Counted from the stretch's first letter, positions 16,282 to 25,196 are shown. The stretch: 64,000 nt of DNA from Chitinophagales bacterium (GCA_026129525.1 JAHCHW010000005.1:276538-340537), one strand, 5' to 3'. A program made the numbers and translations. The notes: a model not told the origin generated them from the sequence alone.

Positions 16282-17979
16282 TTACTCAACAACCACTCTT
16301 CCCGTAAATTTCCGCTGCCCGCTGGTAAGGGTAACGGTGTATATGCCTTTGGTTACCGCTCCCAAATCAATCGCCAGTTTGTTATCGGTAACGGTTAGGT
16401 GTTCTTCTTTAATGGTTTTGCCGGTGTTATCATAAACGCCCAACTGTATGCGGGTGGCATTGTGCAAACTCTCCGGCACCTGAACAGTAAAGTTGCCCTG
16501 GTTGGGATTGGCATAAATGGTTAGCAGGTTATCCTCCGTTTTCAGAAATCTCGAACTGCTTACAATGGCTGATAGCTTGGCAAGAAAAAAATCGCCATTG
16601 CCCTGGGGCATTACCGTTGTTTCATCAAAAGCAATATCAGCGGTGCCATATACAGCCCCTGTTACATACACATTACCTGCGCTGTCTTCTACAAAACCCG
16701 CTACACTCGCATTAGGCACAGTAACTACACCTATGCAGTTACCGGCAGTATCAAACCGCGCAATAAACATATCGGAACTACTCTCGGCAGTTATGGTATC
16801 GCCACACAATACCATAGAGCCAGAGAAACTACCTGCCATATAAAACTTATCGTTCTTTACGATTGCACTCGTAAAATGGCCCAAAAACCCATCAGTGGAA
16901 TAAAACTGTTTTAGCCATAGTAGATTACCAGTTGAATTAAACTTTGCCAGAAACGTATTCCATGTAGGACTGTTTTTATAAAACGTATCGCTACCTACAT
17001 AGAGGGTTGAATCAAAACTACCTAAAGCGTACAGGCTCCCTTCATCATCCGCTAACATCGCGGTAATTCCATAGGCATTACTAGCGGAGTAAATCATCTT
17101 AGACCATAATACACTCCCGTTAGTGTCTACCTGAAACAAACTTTCTACTCCTTTTCCCAAAGGTGCGCACACATGAATAGTATCGAAAACAAAACAACTG
17201 TCAGAAATTCCCAAAAAAGAAGCCCTGCCGTTTTTCATTTCCATGGCTTCTAACCTAGTTCTTTTACCGCCAAGCACCTGTTTAGCAAACTTGAAATTCC
17301 CTGTAGTATCCGCTTTTACAAGAACAGCCTTTTCAGAAAAAACATACAAGCTATCAGGGTTGCCCAAGCAAATAGAATCAAAACAAACACACCTGTTTTG
17401 AGGTAAAGAGCCTCCATAGCTACTTGAACCATAAAAGCATCCTTTGTACAACACTTCAAACCCAGCACCATACATTACATCACCACTACAATCGGTCACA
17501 TTTTGTGGGGTTAAACTTACTAATTTTGCATCGGTATTCCATTTAGTTAAATATGAGGTGCCATAACTGCCAGATATGTAGATAGTATCTATCCTGCAAT
17601 CACCTGTTGCACCCATTACCATGTAATAATCTACTTGATTTTCAGCTAACAGCAGCCTTCCAAACCCAATGCTCTTGGGGTCGGGATTTAAGTAAGCCTC
17701 GCGCCCCACAGTTCTTTTTATCAGATTGCCATTTAAATCATATTGACATAAAAGAGCATTGCTTTGCGCGTAGCCTTCCACCACAGTAGTGTCACCCAAT
17801 ATAAAAAACCCGGAATTAAACCTTGCGGTACAATACAGGCTACCATTGGGGTGTAATAATAAACTATAGCCTGTTTCGTAGTTGCTGCCTCCAAAACTCA
17901 CTATCCATTCCCAATGCCCCTGTGCAAAAACAGTTGAAGAGAGCAAGGTTGTTAATGCCAAAAGTGTTATTGTTTTCAT
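16282..17979 (-). CDS. Secreted T9SS-sorted protein with beta-propeller-like repeats
   Basis: 565 residues with signal peptide MKTITLLALTTLLSSTVFAQ. The body contains loosely repeated blocks of the form LGxFxSTLxVGxDTFxxNxxxNTFLAKFNxxGxxLW (for example around nt 16900-17040), the pattern of SBBP-like beta-propeller proteins in Bacteroidota. The C terminus is a type A T9SS sorting domain: IYANPNQGNFTVQV, VYDNTGK, then KGIYTVTLTSG near the end. It should be exported through the type IX system and either anchored or released. Third cistron of a minus-strand operon, 5 bp after the GH5-like gene. Ligand or function unknown. Confidence 0.82.
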   Translation of the reverse strand: MKTITLLALTTLLSSTVFAQGHWEWIVSFGGSNYETGYSLLLHPNGSLYCTARFNSGFFILGDTTVVEGYAQSNALLCQYDLNGNLIKRTVGREAYLNPDPKSIGFGRLLLAENQVDYYMVMGATGDCRIDTIYISGSYGTSYLTKWNTDAKLVSLTPQNVTDCSGDVMYGAGFEVLYKGCFYGSSSYGGSLPQNRCVCFDSICLGNPDSLYVFSEKAVLVKADTTGNFKFAKQVLGGKRTRLEAMEMKNGRASFLGISDSCFVFDTIHVCAPLGKGVESLFQVDTNGSVLWSKMIYSASNAYGITAMLADDEGSLYALGSFDSTLYVGSDTFYKNSPTWNTFLAKFNSTGNLLWLKQFYSTDGFLGHFTSAIVKNDKFYMAGSFSGSMVLCGDTITAESSSDMFIARFDTAGNCIGVVTVPNASVAGFVEDSAGNVYVTGAVYGTADIAFDETTVMPQGNGDFFLAKLSAIVSSSRFLKTEDNLLTIYANPNQGNFTVQVPESLHNATRIQLGVYDNTGKTIKEEHLTVTDNKLAIDLGAVTKGIYTVTLTSGQRKFTGRVVVE

Positions 17980-17984
17980 AGTAT

Positions 17985-20423
17985 TTATTTTTGTTGTATT
18001 ACAATGGTTTTGCTTGCCGTAAATGTGCTGTTGCCCGCCCTTACCGTGTATATGCCGGGCGCTAAGCCGGTTACATCTATCCGCGTTCGCCCGGTGGCGG
18101 ATAGTTCTCCGAAGGTAACACGTTTTCCTGAGGTGTTATACACCTCGTAGCTGCCATAGCTTTGGCTCATTACCACATATACATAGCCGTAAGCGGGGTT
18201 GGGCATTAGTTGCAGGGTGTTTTGCTCATTGGCGGCATAGCTTACTAATATTTCCCTTCGGGTGGTGCTGGCGGCTTTAAGGCTGCGGTGGCTTTCATCG
18301 GTTTTGTAGCTGGGGCTTAGGTTGCAGTAGGGTCCGGCATTGGCGCAGTGTATATATACTTCGCTGCCCTGCTCCGCCTCAAAGCCCGGCTTCAGCTCCA
18401 CTTCCAACCCGGCATGGAAGTCGCCTGCTCCACCGTCCTCCACAGTTACATCTTCGGTAGTTAATTTCCGCCTCGCCTGGTAAATTTCGCTTTCGGTATT
18501 GTGTATGGTAATATTGCTGATGCTGTTGTCGTAAACGCCCGTTATACGTTCCAATTCAATATTACCCAAAGGGGGCGCTCCCGATTGCGATGTATTCGGT
18601 ACTCCGCTGTACCATTCATACACGCTTGCACCGGGGGCTGAAATAATAATATGGTCAAACTTGCCGTAATCATAATCTCCCGGTAACAAGCCCAAACTCT
18701 GAATAGGTGCAATCAGGCTAAAGGCTCCATCAGAATCAGTAAAGGTCGTGATACTGAACTTTACACCATCCAGTAATTTATTAGTAGAGATGTTGGGATT
18801 TTGATTTTGTGGTAGTATTGATTTAAAAGCATGTATGTAATCATTTTGCCCTACTACCACCGCATCCTTAATCGGGTTTCCATTTTGGTCGCGTACTATG
18901 CCTGAGAAAGTAAAAAACTGACCGCCATACATGTTGTAGTAACTAGCCGGTTGGCTGGCGGGGGCGCTTTTGGCAGTAATTACATTATCGGTAAAGGCAT
19001 CGTTTACCATAGGTTTTTCAAGTGCCTCGTTGTAGCTGAACGGAGCGGTGCTTTGTGGCGGGTTGCCGGTAATTAGTAAGCCTATGGGGTCGGGGCTGCC
19101 AACTTTATCCTGAAACTCCCACCACCCGTAGCCGGAGCCGTTGTAATTCATAACCGCCTGCTGCGATTCTATGGCTGCCTGTGTTTGCTGGGCGGTGTTG
19201 CCCCAAAAGTTGGGAGCATTGCAGTTAACCTGATTGCAGTTATTAAATCCTGTTTCTGTTACCGCCCAGGGTATGGGGCAGTTGTTGTTAATCCAGTAGA
19301 GTTGTGTGTTTAACCTTTCCATGGCTAAGGCTCTGTCGTAGTTCTCGTAAGCCCGCCAGTACCAGTTGGGGTAAATATGAGGTGAGTAAAAGTCGAGTTT
19401 GGTAATAGCCGGGTCGTAAGCAAACACATCTCCCACATCCGAGTTGCTCAGGGTAATAAGGTGGTTGGGGTCTTTCGCTTTCATGGCATTGTACCACATT
19501 TCGGTATAGTTGCAAATATCGGTTTTGTTCTCAGCAGTATTTGAATAACCAGACCGTGGTGTCCACCACACCGGCTCATTAAACAAATCATACGCCAGTA
19601 TCTCCGAGCGGTCTTTCAAATTAAGTGCATACTCCGCTAAAAATTCAGCGTACTCGGCAGCCTGCTCTGCCGCTGCATTGGGATATGGCACAATTTTTCC
19701 TAACCCATCAACATCCAACCCCATACTATTAGAAACAAAATTTCCGCCCGTAACCAAAATAACATGTATGCCTACACCGGAAGCTATATCCAATAACTCG
19801 TGCATTTTAGGAAAGAATATACGGTGCAGGTTATCGGAGCCATCAAAAGGTGGTTCTGTATGATACGGTGGCCCGGCTTTTAAAGGGTGACCGTACCATA
19901 TTTCCCCCGAACCTTGTAAATGACTAACCCTTGGGTTTGCAAACGATTCACATATTATTTTTCCACCACCACCCGGCATATAAAACTGCCCCCATGGTTC
20001 TTTAATAAAAGGAACGATTCCGGCATTCTTTTCAGCCCTGTGATGATCCATCATCATAAAGGTGAACCACAAGATGCGTACTGTGTTAAATCCCATATCA
20101 AGCATTTTTTCAAAGTCGGCTTTAATTTTATCAACTCCTTCTGTAAATGCTTCGTTAAAAGCCACTGTGCTTCCATATTTAAAAATAGGATGGAGTTCAA
20201 AGTTTGACAATGGGCAGTTGTTACAATAACCGCCCGTGGTTACGTAGCTGCAATCATCGCAAGTAAGCCTAATCTCATAATTACAAATCACCGGATAAAA
20301 CGGCTCTCCGCTTTGGTCGTAAAACTGTTTTCCTTTAAGGGTAATATACTGTCCATTTACACCATAACTTGTAACAACAAGCAGTAAAAGTATGCAGGCT
20401 CTAAAACAATATTTCATAACCAT
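17985..20423 (-). CDS. Secreted GH5/cellulase-superfamily protein with T9SS sorting domain
   Basis: 812 residues. After a signal peptide (LLLLVVTSYGVNGQ) comes a TIM-barrel of the GH5 type: MGFNTVRILWFTF near residue 115, the acid/base motif AYDLFNEPVWW near 281 and the nucleophile motif AVTETGFNNC near 389. Substrate (beta-glucan, mannan or other) cannot be told. A carboxypeptidase-regulatory-like module follows (FSGIVRDQNGNPIKDAVV), then a segment with ELKPGFEAEQGSEVYIHC, and a C-terminal T9SS sorting domain (LMPNPAYGYVYVVM, GLAPGIYTVRAG). A second in-frame ATG (20417) is an equally good start. Spacing is 5 bp on both sides, so it is co-transcribed with its neighbours. Confidence 0.85.
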   Translation of the reverse strand: MVMKYCFRACILLLLVVTSYGVNGQYITLKGKQFYDQSGEPFYPVICNYEIRLTCDDCSYVTTGGYCNNCPLSNFELHPIFKYGSTVAFNEAFTEGVDKIKADFEKMLDMGFNTVRILWFTFMMMDHHRAEKNAGIVPFIKEPWGQFYMPGGGGKIICESFANPRVSHLQGSGEIWYGHPLKAGPPYHTEPPFDGSDNLHRIFFPKMHELLDIASGVGIHVILVTGGNFVSNSMGLDVDGLGKIVPYPNAAAEQAAEYAEFLAEYALNLKDRSEILAYDLFNEPVWWTPRSGYSNTAENKTDICNYTEMWYNAMKAKDPNHLITLSNSDVGDVFAYDPAITKLDFYSPHIYPNWYWRAYENYDRALAMERLNTQLYWINNNCPIPWAVTETGFNNCNQVNCNAPNFWGNTAQQTQAAIESQQAVMNYNGSGYGWWEFQDKVGSPDPIGLLITGNPPQSTAPFSYNEALEKPMVNDAFTDNVITAKSAPASQPASYYNMYGGQFFTFSGIVRDQNGNPIKDAVVVGQNDYIHAFKSILPQNQNPNISTNKLLDGVKFSITTFTDSDGAFSLIAPIQSLGLLPGDYDYGKFDHIIISAPGASVYEWYSGVPNTSQSGAPPLGNIELERITGVYDNSISNITIHNTESEIYQARRKLTTEDVTVEDGGAGDFHAGLEVELKPGFEAEQGSEVYIHCANAGPYCNLSPSYKTDESHRSLKAASTTRREILVSYAANEQNTLQLMPNPAYGYVYVVMSQSYGSYEVYNTSGKRVTFGELSATGRTRIDVTGLAPGIYTVRAGNSTFTASKTIVIQQK

Positions 20424-20428
20424 ATATT

Positions 20429-21742
20429 TTACTTGGTTAGTAATCGTTTTAGTACCTCAATTTCCTTTTGTTGTTGTATGGCATAAAGGGTAAGTTCTTC
20501 AATCTTTCGCAGCAGGGTAGCATTCATTACCCCAAGACTTACACCGTTTTCCAATACCTCGCATTCTGTAGGCATATCGGGCAGGTGCTTGTTTATTTTT
20601 ATATAGTTTTCAAGGTCACAGAGTGTTAGTAACTCATAATCTGGTTTAAAAACATCGTCTGCCCAGTTGTTTACTGTTACCACACAAGCTTTAGCGGCAA
20701 TTTTTCCATCAGCGAAAAGCACAGCATCAGAGTGGGTTCCGCTAGTAATGGTTTTGTCACCAACTATTAACTTGTTGGTTACACGTTCACTACCCGATAC
20801 AACCAGCATATCATTACCTCCCCCTCCGCTTATGCCCGGGTCTATTACAAAATCGCCATTGGCTTCGGTAATGATGTGGCGGGGTTGGCTGTTGCTGTGT
20901 GCCATAAAGCGAATGGCGCTGTTGTTACCCGAACTCGGTATAATATCAAACCGCGTATCGCCTCCCGGGTTGTATAGGGCTAATCGCGCATTGCTGCTGG
21001 GGGTTACGCCTATCCCCACATACCCATCGTTGTTAACTTTCAAATAAGTGGTGGTGTTATCTGCATTCGATAAGTTCATTAAATAATCGTATGGGTTACT
21101 GCTTTTTCTAATGTCAAACTGTGCAACGGGGTTTTCTTCAAAAGGCAAACCTATTGCCGTGGCGTTATTAAAAACCGCAAAAGGTATCATCCCCTGAGCT
21201 AAATTTATGGCAGCTATCATGGCGGTAGTGTTACTGTTGTTAGAAACCAATGCAAACAAACCGCCATTATCGCTGTTGCCCGTTCCCGTATTCATAAAGG
21301 CTCCTATTATTTCGTCCTCAGGGTCAGTAAAAAACATCATTTTCTCTCCAAAAGGGGCTTCCTCATCCCACCAATTGCGGCATTTAAGTGTAAGAGGGGC
21401 ATTGGGGGTAGCAGTGCCAATTCCTGTGTTTCCATCTCCCTTTATTATAAAATCGGTAATAGTATTTACAGTGTACGATGGCGGTCCGCCTATGATATGG
21501 CGCTGCGCCTGAAAGTAATCGGGCGGTGTACCGCAAGACGTTGAATGGGCACTTATAATAGTACTGGCGCTACAACCCCCGCGTATGTCTAACCGCGCTG
21601 CCGGTGACGATACTCCTAAGCCGATTGAACCGTTTACATCTTCATAAACACCTATTGTCGGTTCAAACCCGCTGCTTCCGTCATCTTTCAGCAATTTAAC
21701 CGATTGCCCCTTTGCAGCAGGCAGTAGTAGCGTTAACAACAA
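20429..21742 (-). CDS. Tail-fibre-like secreted protein with C-terminal coiled coil
   Basis: About 437 residues; first cistron of the secreted-protein operon. The N-terminal part has repeated GxGxSSPxARLDI and GIGTATPNAPLTL blocks of phage-tail-fibre/adhesin repeat proteins. The C-terminal stretch NWADDVFKPDYELLTL, then INKHLPDMPTECE, then a heptad coiled coil (LLRKIEELTLYAIQQQKEIE) is common in Bacteroidota surface proteins, probably trimerising. The start is a problem: the hydrophobic signal segment continues upstream of the first TTG (21742) in frame, through CTG/TTA codons, to a stop near 21804, with no ATG or GTG. Either a TTG or ATT start is used or the 5' end is damaged. Confidence 0.75.
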   Translation of the reverse strand: MLLTLLLPAAKGQSVKLLKDDGSSGFEPTIGVYEDVNGSIGLGVSSPAARLDIRGGCSASTIISAHSTSCGTPPDYFQAQRHIIGGPPSYTVNTITDFIIKGDGNTGIGTATPNAPLTLKCRNWWDEEAPFGEKMMFFTDPEDEIIGAFMNTGTGNSDNGGLFALVSNNSNTTAMIAAINLAQGMIPFAVFNNATAIGLPFEENPVAQFDIRKSSNPYDYLMNLSNADNTTTYLKVNNDGYVGIGVTPSSNARLALYNPGGDTRFDIIPSSGNNSAIRFMAHSNSQPRHIITEANGDFVIDPGISGGGGNDMLVVSGSERVTNKLIVGDKTITSGTHSDAVLFADGKIAAKACVVTVNNWADDVFKPDYELLTLCDLENYIKINKHLPDMPTECEVLENGVSLGVMNATLLRKIEELTLYAIQQQKEIEVLKRLLTK

Positions 21743-21807
21743 CAGTAAGGCAAGCGTTTTTGTGCAGTAGCGAGTAAGTGTAGTTTGAATAACAAAAAAT
21801 TTTTATA

Positions 21808-21815
21808 CAAAACTA
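21808..21815 (-). promoter_or_regulatory. Possible -7 element for the secreted-protein operon
   Basis: On the minus strand the sequence reads TAGTTTTG, a perfect match to the Bacteroidota -7 consensus TAnnTTTG, 66-73 bp upstream of the 21742 start. No TTG was found at the expected -33 distance, so use may depend on an activator. Confidence 0.35.
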
Positions 21816-21847
21816 TTTGGCTATATGCCCTGCAGTTGCTACATTGG

Positions 21848-21920
21848 GTTGTAATTTACAACTGCCAAAGTTGTAATTTACAACCTGCGTAGTTGTATTT
21901 ACAACTCACCAAGTTGTAAA
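21848..21920. promoter_or_regulatory. Array of three palindromes plus a half-site at 22-bp spacing (candidate operators)
   Basis: GTTGTAATTTACAAC occurs at 21848-21862 and 21870-21884 (perfect 7-bp arms, 1-nt centre); GTTGTATTTACAAC at 21892-21905; a half-site GTTGTAAA at 21913-21920. Starts are 22, 22 and 21 bp apart, about two helical turns, so all would face the same side. The array lies in the divergent gap between the XRE regulator and the secreted-protein operon. Confidence 0.65.
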
Positions 21921-22008
21921 ATGCGGTAAAAAAAACCTTTTGAGCGTAGTTAAGGCAGGTGTAAATTAAACAACGTTATGTATAGTGCCACCCCAAATAC
22001 TAACCGTT

Positions 22009-22425
22009 ATGCAAACCATAGGAGCATGTATTAAACATTGCCGCGAAGAGCAAAACCTTACCCAGGAGTACGTTGCCGCGCAACTCGGCATTTCGCAGCA
22101 GGCATACAGCAAAATAGAAAGCGGTGAAACGGCCGTAAATGCCCTCCGGCTTTTCCAGATAGCCACCGTGCTTAAAGCCGATGTCAACCGTTTCTACGCA
22201 CAGGCAGAACACCTCCGTGGCAATAACACAGTTAACCAACACACCCATAACAACTCCTACGGCACAACTTCGCACGATATAGAACTATACGAGCGCTTTA
22301 TTCAATTCCTGCTCAAAGAAAATACCGAAAAAGACGAACTCATCCGCCAACTGCTCAACGGCAACTTGCCCAAAAACGCAAGGGGGGGGGGGGGTACAAG
22401 TATAAAGCGCAGGAAAAGAAAATAA
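22009..22425 (+). CDS. XRE-family helix-turn-helix regulator
   Basis: 138 residues from the ATG at 22009 (an upstream GTG at 21985 would add eight). Residues ~1-58 are a Cro/CI-type HTH: IGACIKHCREEQNLTQEYVA, then LGISQQAYSKIESGETAVN. A His/Asn-rich linker (NQHTHNNSYGTT) leads to a helical tail with LYERFIQFLLKENTEKDEL, likely a dimerisation helix. The C terminus is coded across a run of 13 G (22382-22394) followed by a basic tail. Divergently transcribed from the secreted-protein operon across the palindrome array, it is the natural candidate to bind that array and regulate both directions. Confidence 0.88.
   Translation: MQTIGACIKHCREEQNLTQEYVAAQLGISQQAYSKIESGETAVNALRLFQIATVLKADVNRFYAQAEHLRGNNTVNQHTHNNSYGTTSHDIELYERFIQFLLKENTEKDELIRQLLNGNLPKNARGGGGTSIKRRKRK
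22382..22394 (+). repeat. Poly-G tract (13 G) inside the XRE regulator gene
   Basis: Uninterrupted run of 13 G near the 3' end of the regulator gene. At the present length it reads as Gly codons and leaves the basic tail in frame. Slippage by one or two bases would change only the last ~15-20 residues. Confidence 0.9.
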
Positions 22426-22484
22426 AATAATCCGGCTTGTTGAGTATCACACTTTTTTTAATACTCCCTCATTATCAGTCGGTT

Positions 22485-22922
22485 TTCACATCACCTAACC
22501 CATTGGGCACAAGCCAAAATCTTCAGGGCACTTCCCCTAATCCATTGGACACAACCGAAAAGCTTTACGGCACTTCCCCTAATCAACGGGGCACAGCCCA
22601 AAATTCATTGGGCACTCCTCCAAATCTATTCGGCACTTTCCCTAAACGTTAGGGCACAAGCCAAATTTCCCTTGGCACTCTGCCTAATCCATTGGGTTCT
22701 CCTTCAAATTTATTGGGCACAAACAAAATTCATTATTGCACAGCCCCTAAACCATTCGGCACACATCATACTCCACAAGGCACACTACCTAAGGGGTTAA
22801 ACACTCATCCCAAGCAACTGCTAACTTCCAAAAACGAATCAGACGTTTCTCCTAAACCAAACGCTAACGCTCCTAACCCTCATTTCCCTTCACCTAAGCA
22901 ATCTCTCACTTTCAAACTTTAA
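22485..22922 (+). repeat. 21-bp tandem repeat coding heptads of GTSPNPL type, with an internal TAG
   Basis: The motif GCAC (or a one- to two-base variant) recurs at exactly 21-bp steps from 22507 to 22801 with no indel. Translated in the frame of 22506, each unit is G-T-x-P-(N/K)-x-(L/F), for example GTSPNPL, GTPPNLF, GTLPKGL. The heptad phase carries on, more diverged, to a TAA at 22920. About 20 heptads are recognisable. An in-frame TAG at 22648-22650 interrupts the seventh from 22506. No start codon with clear context is visible (TTG at 22437). I treat it as a repeat array or decayed repeat gene. 22923-23094 shows nothing else. Confidence 0.75.
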
Positions 22923-23094
22923 ACGTGCTCACTAATTAGTCAACTTTTCTGCTTAATGTGCTTAATACCCTCAGTGGTCAGCTAATTTTCTTTCTTAAAA
23001 CCCTCAAGGTCCTTAGTGGTATATAAATTTTACTCCCCAACACCGTAAAGCATCATAAATGGTAAATCAATATCTACTTTTTAGCCTATACCGC

Positions 23095-23530
23095 TCTTCT
23101 CAAAACCCTTCATCGTTACAGCACTTTCCTCTCTATGCCCGTTGTTAAAAAAGTTTAACTTCGTCCGCTTTTTAAGGGGGGTAGTAATATTTGCAATCCT
23201 CAATAAATCAACCTCAAAAATGATAAAGAAAATTCAGGGCTTGTTTTTGCTTTTCTGTTTAACCGTTTCGGTTTTTGCCCAACTCCCCAACGATAACCGC
23301 GTGCTTTTTACAGTAGGCAACGAATCGGTTACGGTAGGCGAGTTTGAATACGTGTACAACAAAAACAATGTAAACAATCAGGCAGACTACAGCCTTAAAA
23401 GTCTGAGCGATTATTTAACGCTCTATCAAAACTTCCGCCTTAAAGTAAAAGAAGCCGAAGCCATGCAGTTAGACACCATCAGCAGTTTGAGAAATGAACT
23501 GGAAGGCTACCGCAAGCAATTGGCAAAAAC
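23095..23530 (+). repeat. Direct repeat, right copy (promoter plus 5' part of ppiC)
   Basis: Partner of 15078-15515, here continuous with the complete ppiC gene. The pair brackets the ~7.6-kb accessory segment. Upstream parts are identical and coding parts differ by scattered, mostly third-position changes. Confidence 0.88.
23144..23159. promoter_or_regulatory. Conserved palindrome upstream of ppiC (right copy)
   Basis: GTTAAAAAAGTTTAAC, identical to the left copy, followed by TAATATTTG at 23185-23193, which resembles a Bacteroidota -7 box 27 bp before the start codon at 23220. Confidence 0.4.
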
Positions 23531-25196
23531 ACACCTTACCGATCGCGAAATTTCCGACAAACTTTTAGAAGAAGCCTACGAGCGCTCGAAGAAAGAGGTA
23601 AACGCCAGCCATATTTTGGTAAAGTGCGATGAAAACGCCAACCCTGCCGATACGCTTGCTGCCTACAAAAAAATTCTGATGCTTCGTAAGCGCATCGAAA
23701 AGGGCGAGAGCTTTGAAAAAGTAGCCCGCGAAAATTCCGAAGACCCTTCGGCAAAAACTAACGATGGCAACATAGGCTGGTTTACTGTTTTCGGAACTAT
23801 CTATCCTTTCGAAACCGCAGCGTATTCGCTTAAGCAAGGGGAGTTGAGCCAACCCGTTCGCACCGAGTTTGGCTACCATTTAGTGAAATTGAACGGCACC
23901 CGCGAGGCACGCGGACAAATTCACGTGGCGCATTTGCTTATTCGTTTCCCCGATGGAGCAGTTAAAGCACAGAAAGATTCCATCAAGCATCGTGTTGATT
24001 CTGTTTTTGCACTCATTACTTCAGGCAAAATCAGTTTTGAAGAAGCCGTTAAAAATTTCTCGGACGATAAAGCATCGCGCGTAAAAGACGGAGAACTGCA
24101 ATGGTTTGGTTCGGGCGCGCCCGTTCGCATGGTTCCCGAATTTGAAGATGCCGCGTTTGCCATCGAAAAAGACGGAGGCATAAGCGATCCGGTAATGACA
24201 CAATTCGGCTGGCACATTATTAAACGTTTGGAAAAAAAATCCATTCAGCCTTTCAACGAAGTAAAAGCCGACATGAAAAAAAGGGTGGAACGCGATTCCC
24301 GCTCGCAAGTGGCAAAAAATATTTTGGTTAACCGTATTAAGCGCGAAGGAAATTTTACCGAGTTCCCGAATGTGCGGAACGATTTTTACGTAAAAATGGA
24401 TTCTTCCATTTTTAAAGGAAACTGGAAAGCCGATGAGGCGCTGCTTACCGAAAAAGTGCTATTTGTGTTAGCCGGCAACAAATACACACAAGCGAATTTT
24501 GCTGCCTACATCGAAAAAAATTCGAAGCGCAGAAGCGACAAAAGTAAAGAAGCCCTGCTCAACGAGTACTACGATGGTTTTGTAAATACTTCGTGTTTGG
24601 ATTACGAAGAAAGCATGCTGGAGGTAAAGAAACCCGAGTTTAAAGCGTTAATGAAAGAATACCGCGATGGTATTTTGTTATTCGAGTTGATGGACCGCAT
24701 GGTTTGGACAAAAGCCGTAAAAGACACTGCCGGGCTGGAGGAGTTTCGCAAAAAGAATGAGACCAAATACATGTGGGGCAACCGCGCACAAGTAATCATC
24801 TTTAACAGCAACGACCAAAAGCTAAGCGATGCCGCTTACAAACTTGCACTGAAAGGCAAAAGTGCCGATGAAATAAAAACCAAGCTGAACAAAGACGGAG
24901 CCAAGAGCAAAATTTCGACCATTGAAGGCAAGTACGAAAAAGGGCAATACGATGTGATTGATAAAATTGAATGGAAAGCAGGTGTAACTCCGGTTGAAAA
25001 ACTGAACGACAGCAGTTTCCGTTTTATTTGGGTAAAGCAAATTGTAGGACCCGAGCCGAAAAGTTTGAAAGAAGCCAAAGGTTATATTGTTTCCGACTAT
25101 CAGGAATATCTGGAAAAAACATGGCTGGCTGACCTGCGGAACAGGTACCCCATAAAGGTGGACGAGCAGGTGTTTCAATCGCTGGTAAAGAAGTAA
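23220..25196 (+). CDS. Periplasmic peptidyl-prolyl isomerase with tandem PpiC domains
   Basis: Exported folding factor for envelope proteins. 658 residues from the ATG at 23220 with signal peptide MIKKIQGLFLLFCLTVSVFAQ; an in-frame upstream ATG/TTG would put the promoter region into the protein, so I reject it. An N-terminal SurA_N-like helical region (to ~residue 115) precedes two parvulin domains: VNASHILVK to FGYHLVKL (residues ~125-225) and IHVAHLLIRF to FGWHIIKRL (~227-335). The C-terminal half is helical without a named domain. First gene of a chaperone operon; a hairpin terminator follows its stop. Confidence 0.9.
   Translation: MIKKIQGLFLLFCLTVSVFAQLPNDNRVLFTVGNESVTVGEFEYVYNKNNVNNQADYSLKSLSDYLTLYQNFRLKVKEAEAMQLDTISSLRNELEGYRKQLAKTHLTDREISDKLLEEAYERSKKEVNASHILVKCDENANPADTLAAYKKILMLRKRIEKGESFEKVARENSEDPSAKTNDGNIGWFTVFGTIYPFETAAYSLKQGELSQPVRTEFGYHLVKLNGTREARGQIHVAHLLIRFPDGAVKAQKDSIKHRVDSVFALITSGKISFEEAVKNFSDDKASRVKDGELQWFGSGAPVRMVPEFEDAAFAIEKDGGISDPVMTQFGWHIIKRLEKKSIQPFNEVKADMKKRVERDSRSQVAKNILVNRIKREGNFTEFPNVRNDFYVKMDSSIFKGNWKADEALLTEKVLFVLAGNKYTQANFAAYIEKNSKRRSDKSKEALLNEYYDGFVNTSCLDYEESMLEVKKPEFKALMKEYRDGILLFELMDRMVWTKAVKDTAGLEEFRKKNETKYMWGNRAQVIIFNSNDQKLSDAAYKLALKGKSADEIKTKLNKDGAKSKISTIEGKYEKGQYDVIDKIEWKAGVTPVEKLNDSSFRFIWVKQIVGPEPKSLKEAKGYIVSDYQEYLEKTWLADLRNRYPIKVDEQVFQSLVKK

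Noticed and set aside
22485..22922. 21-bp repeats as a CRISPR array
   Set aside because: Repeat and spacer cannot be separated; the whole 21-bp unit is repeated with drift, and no cas gene is present.
23142..23219. Upstream in-frame start for PpiC
   Set aside because: It would place the conserved promoter region in the protein ahead of a complete signal peptide.
15078..23530. The ppiC 5' duplication as an assembly artefact
   Set aside because: The two copies differ by scattered, mostly silent substitutions in the coding part, so they are not one sequence placed twice.
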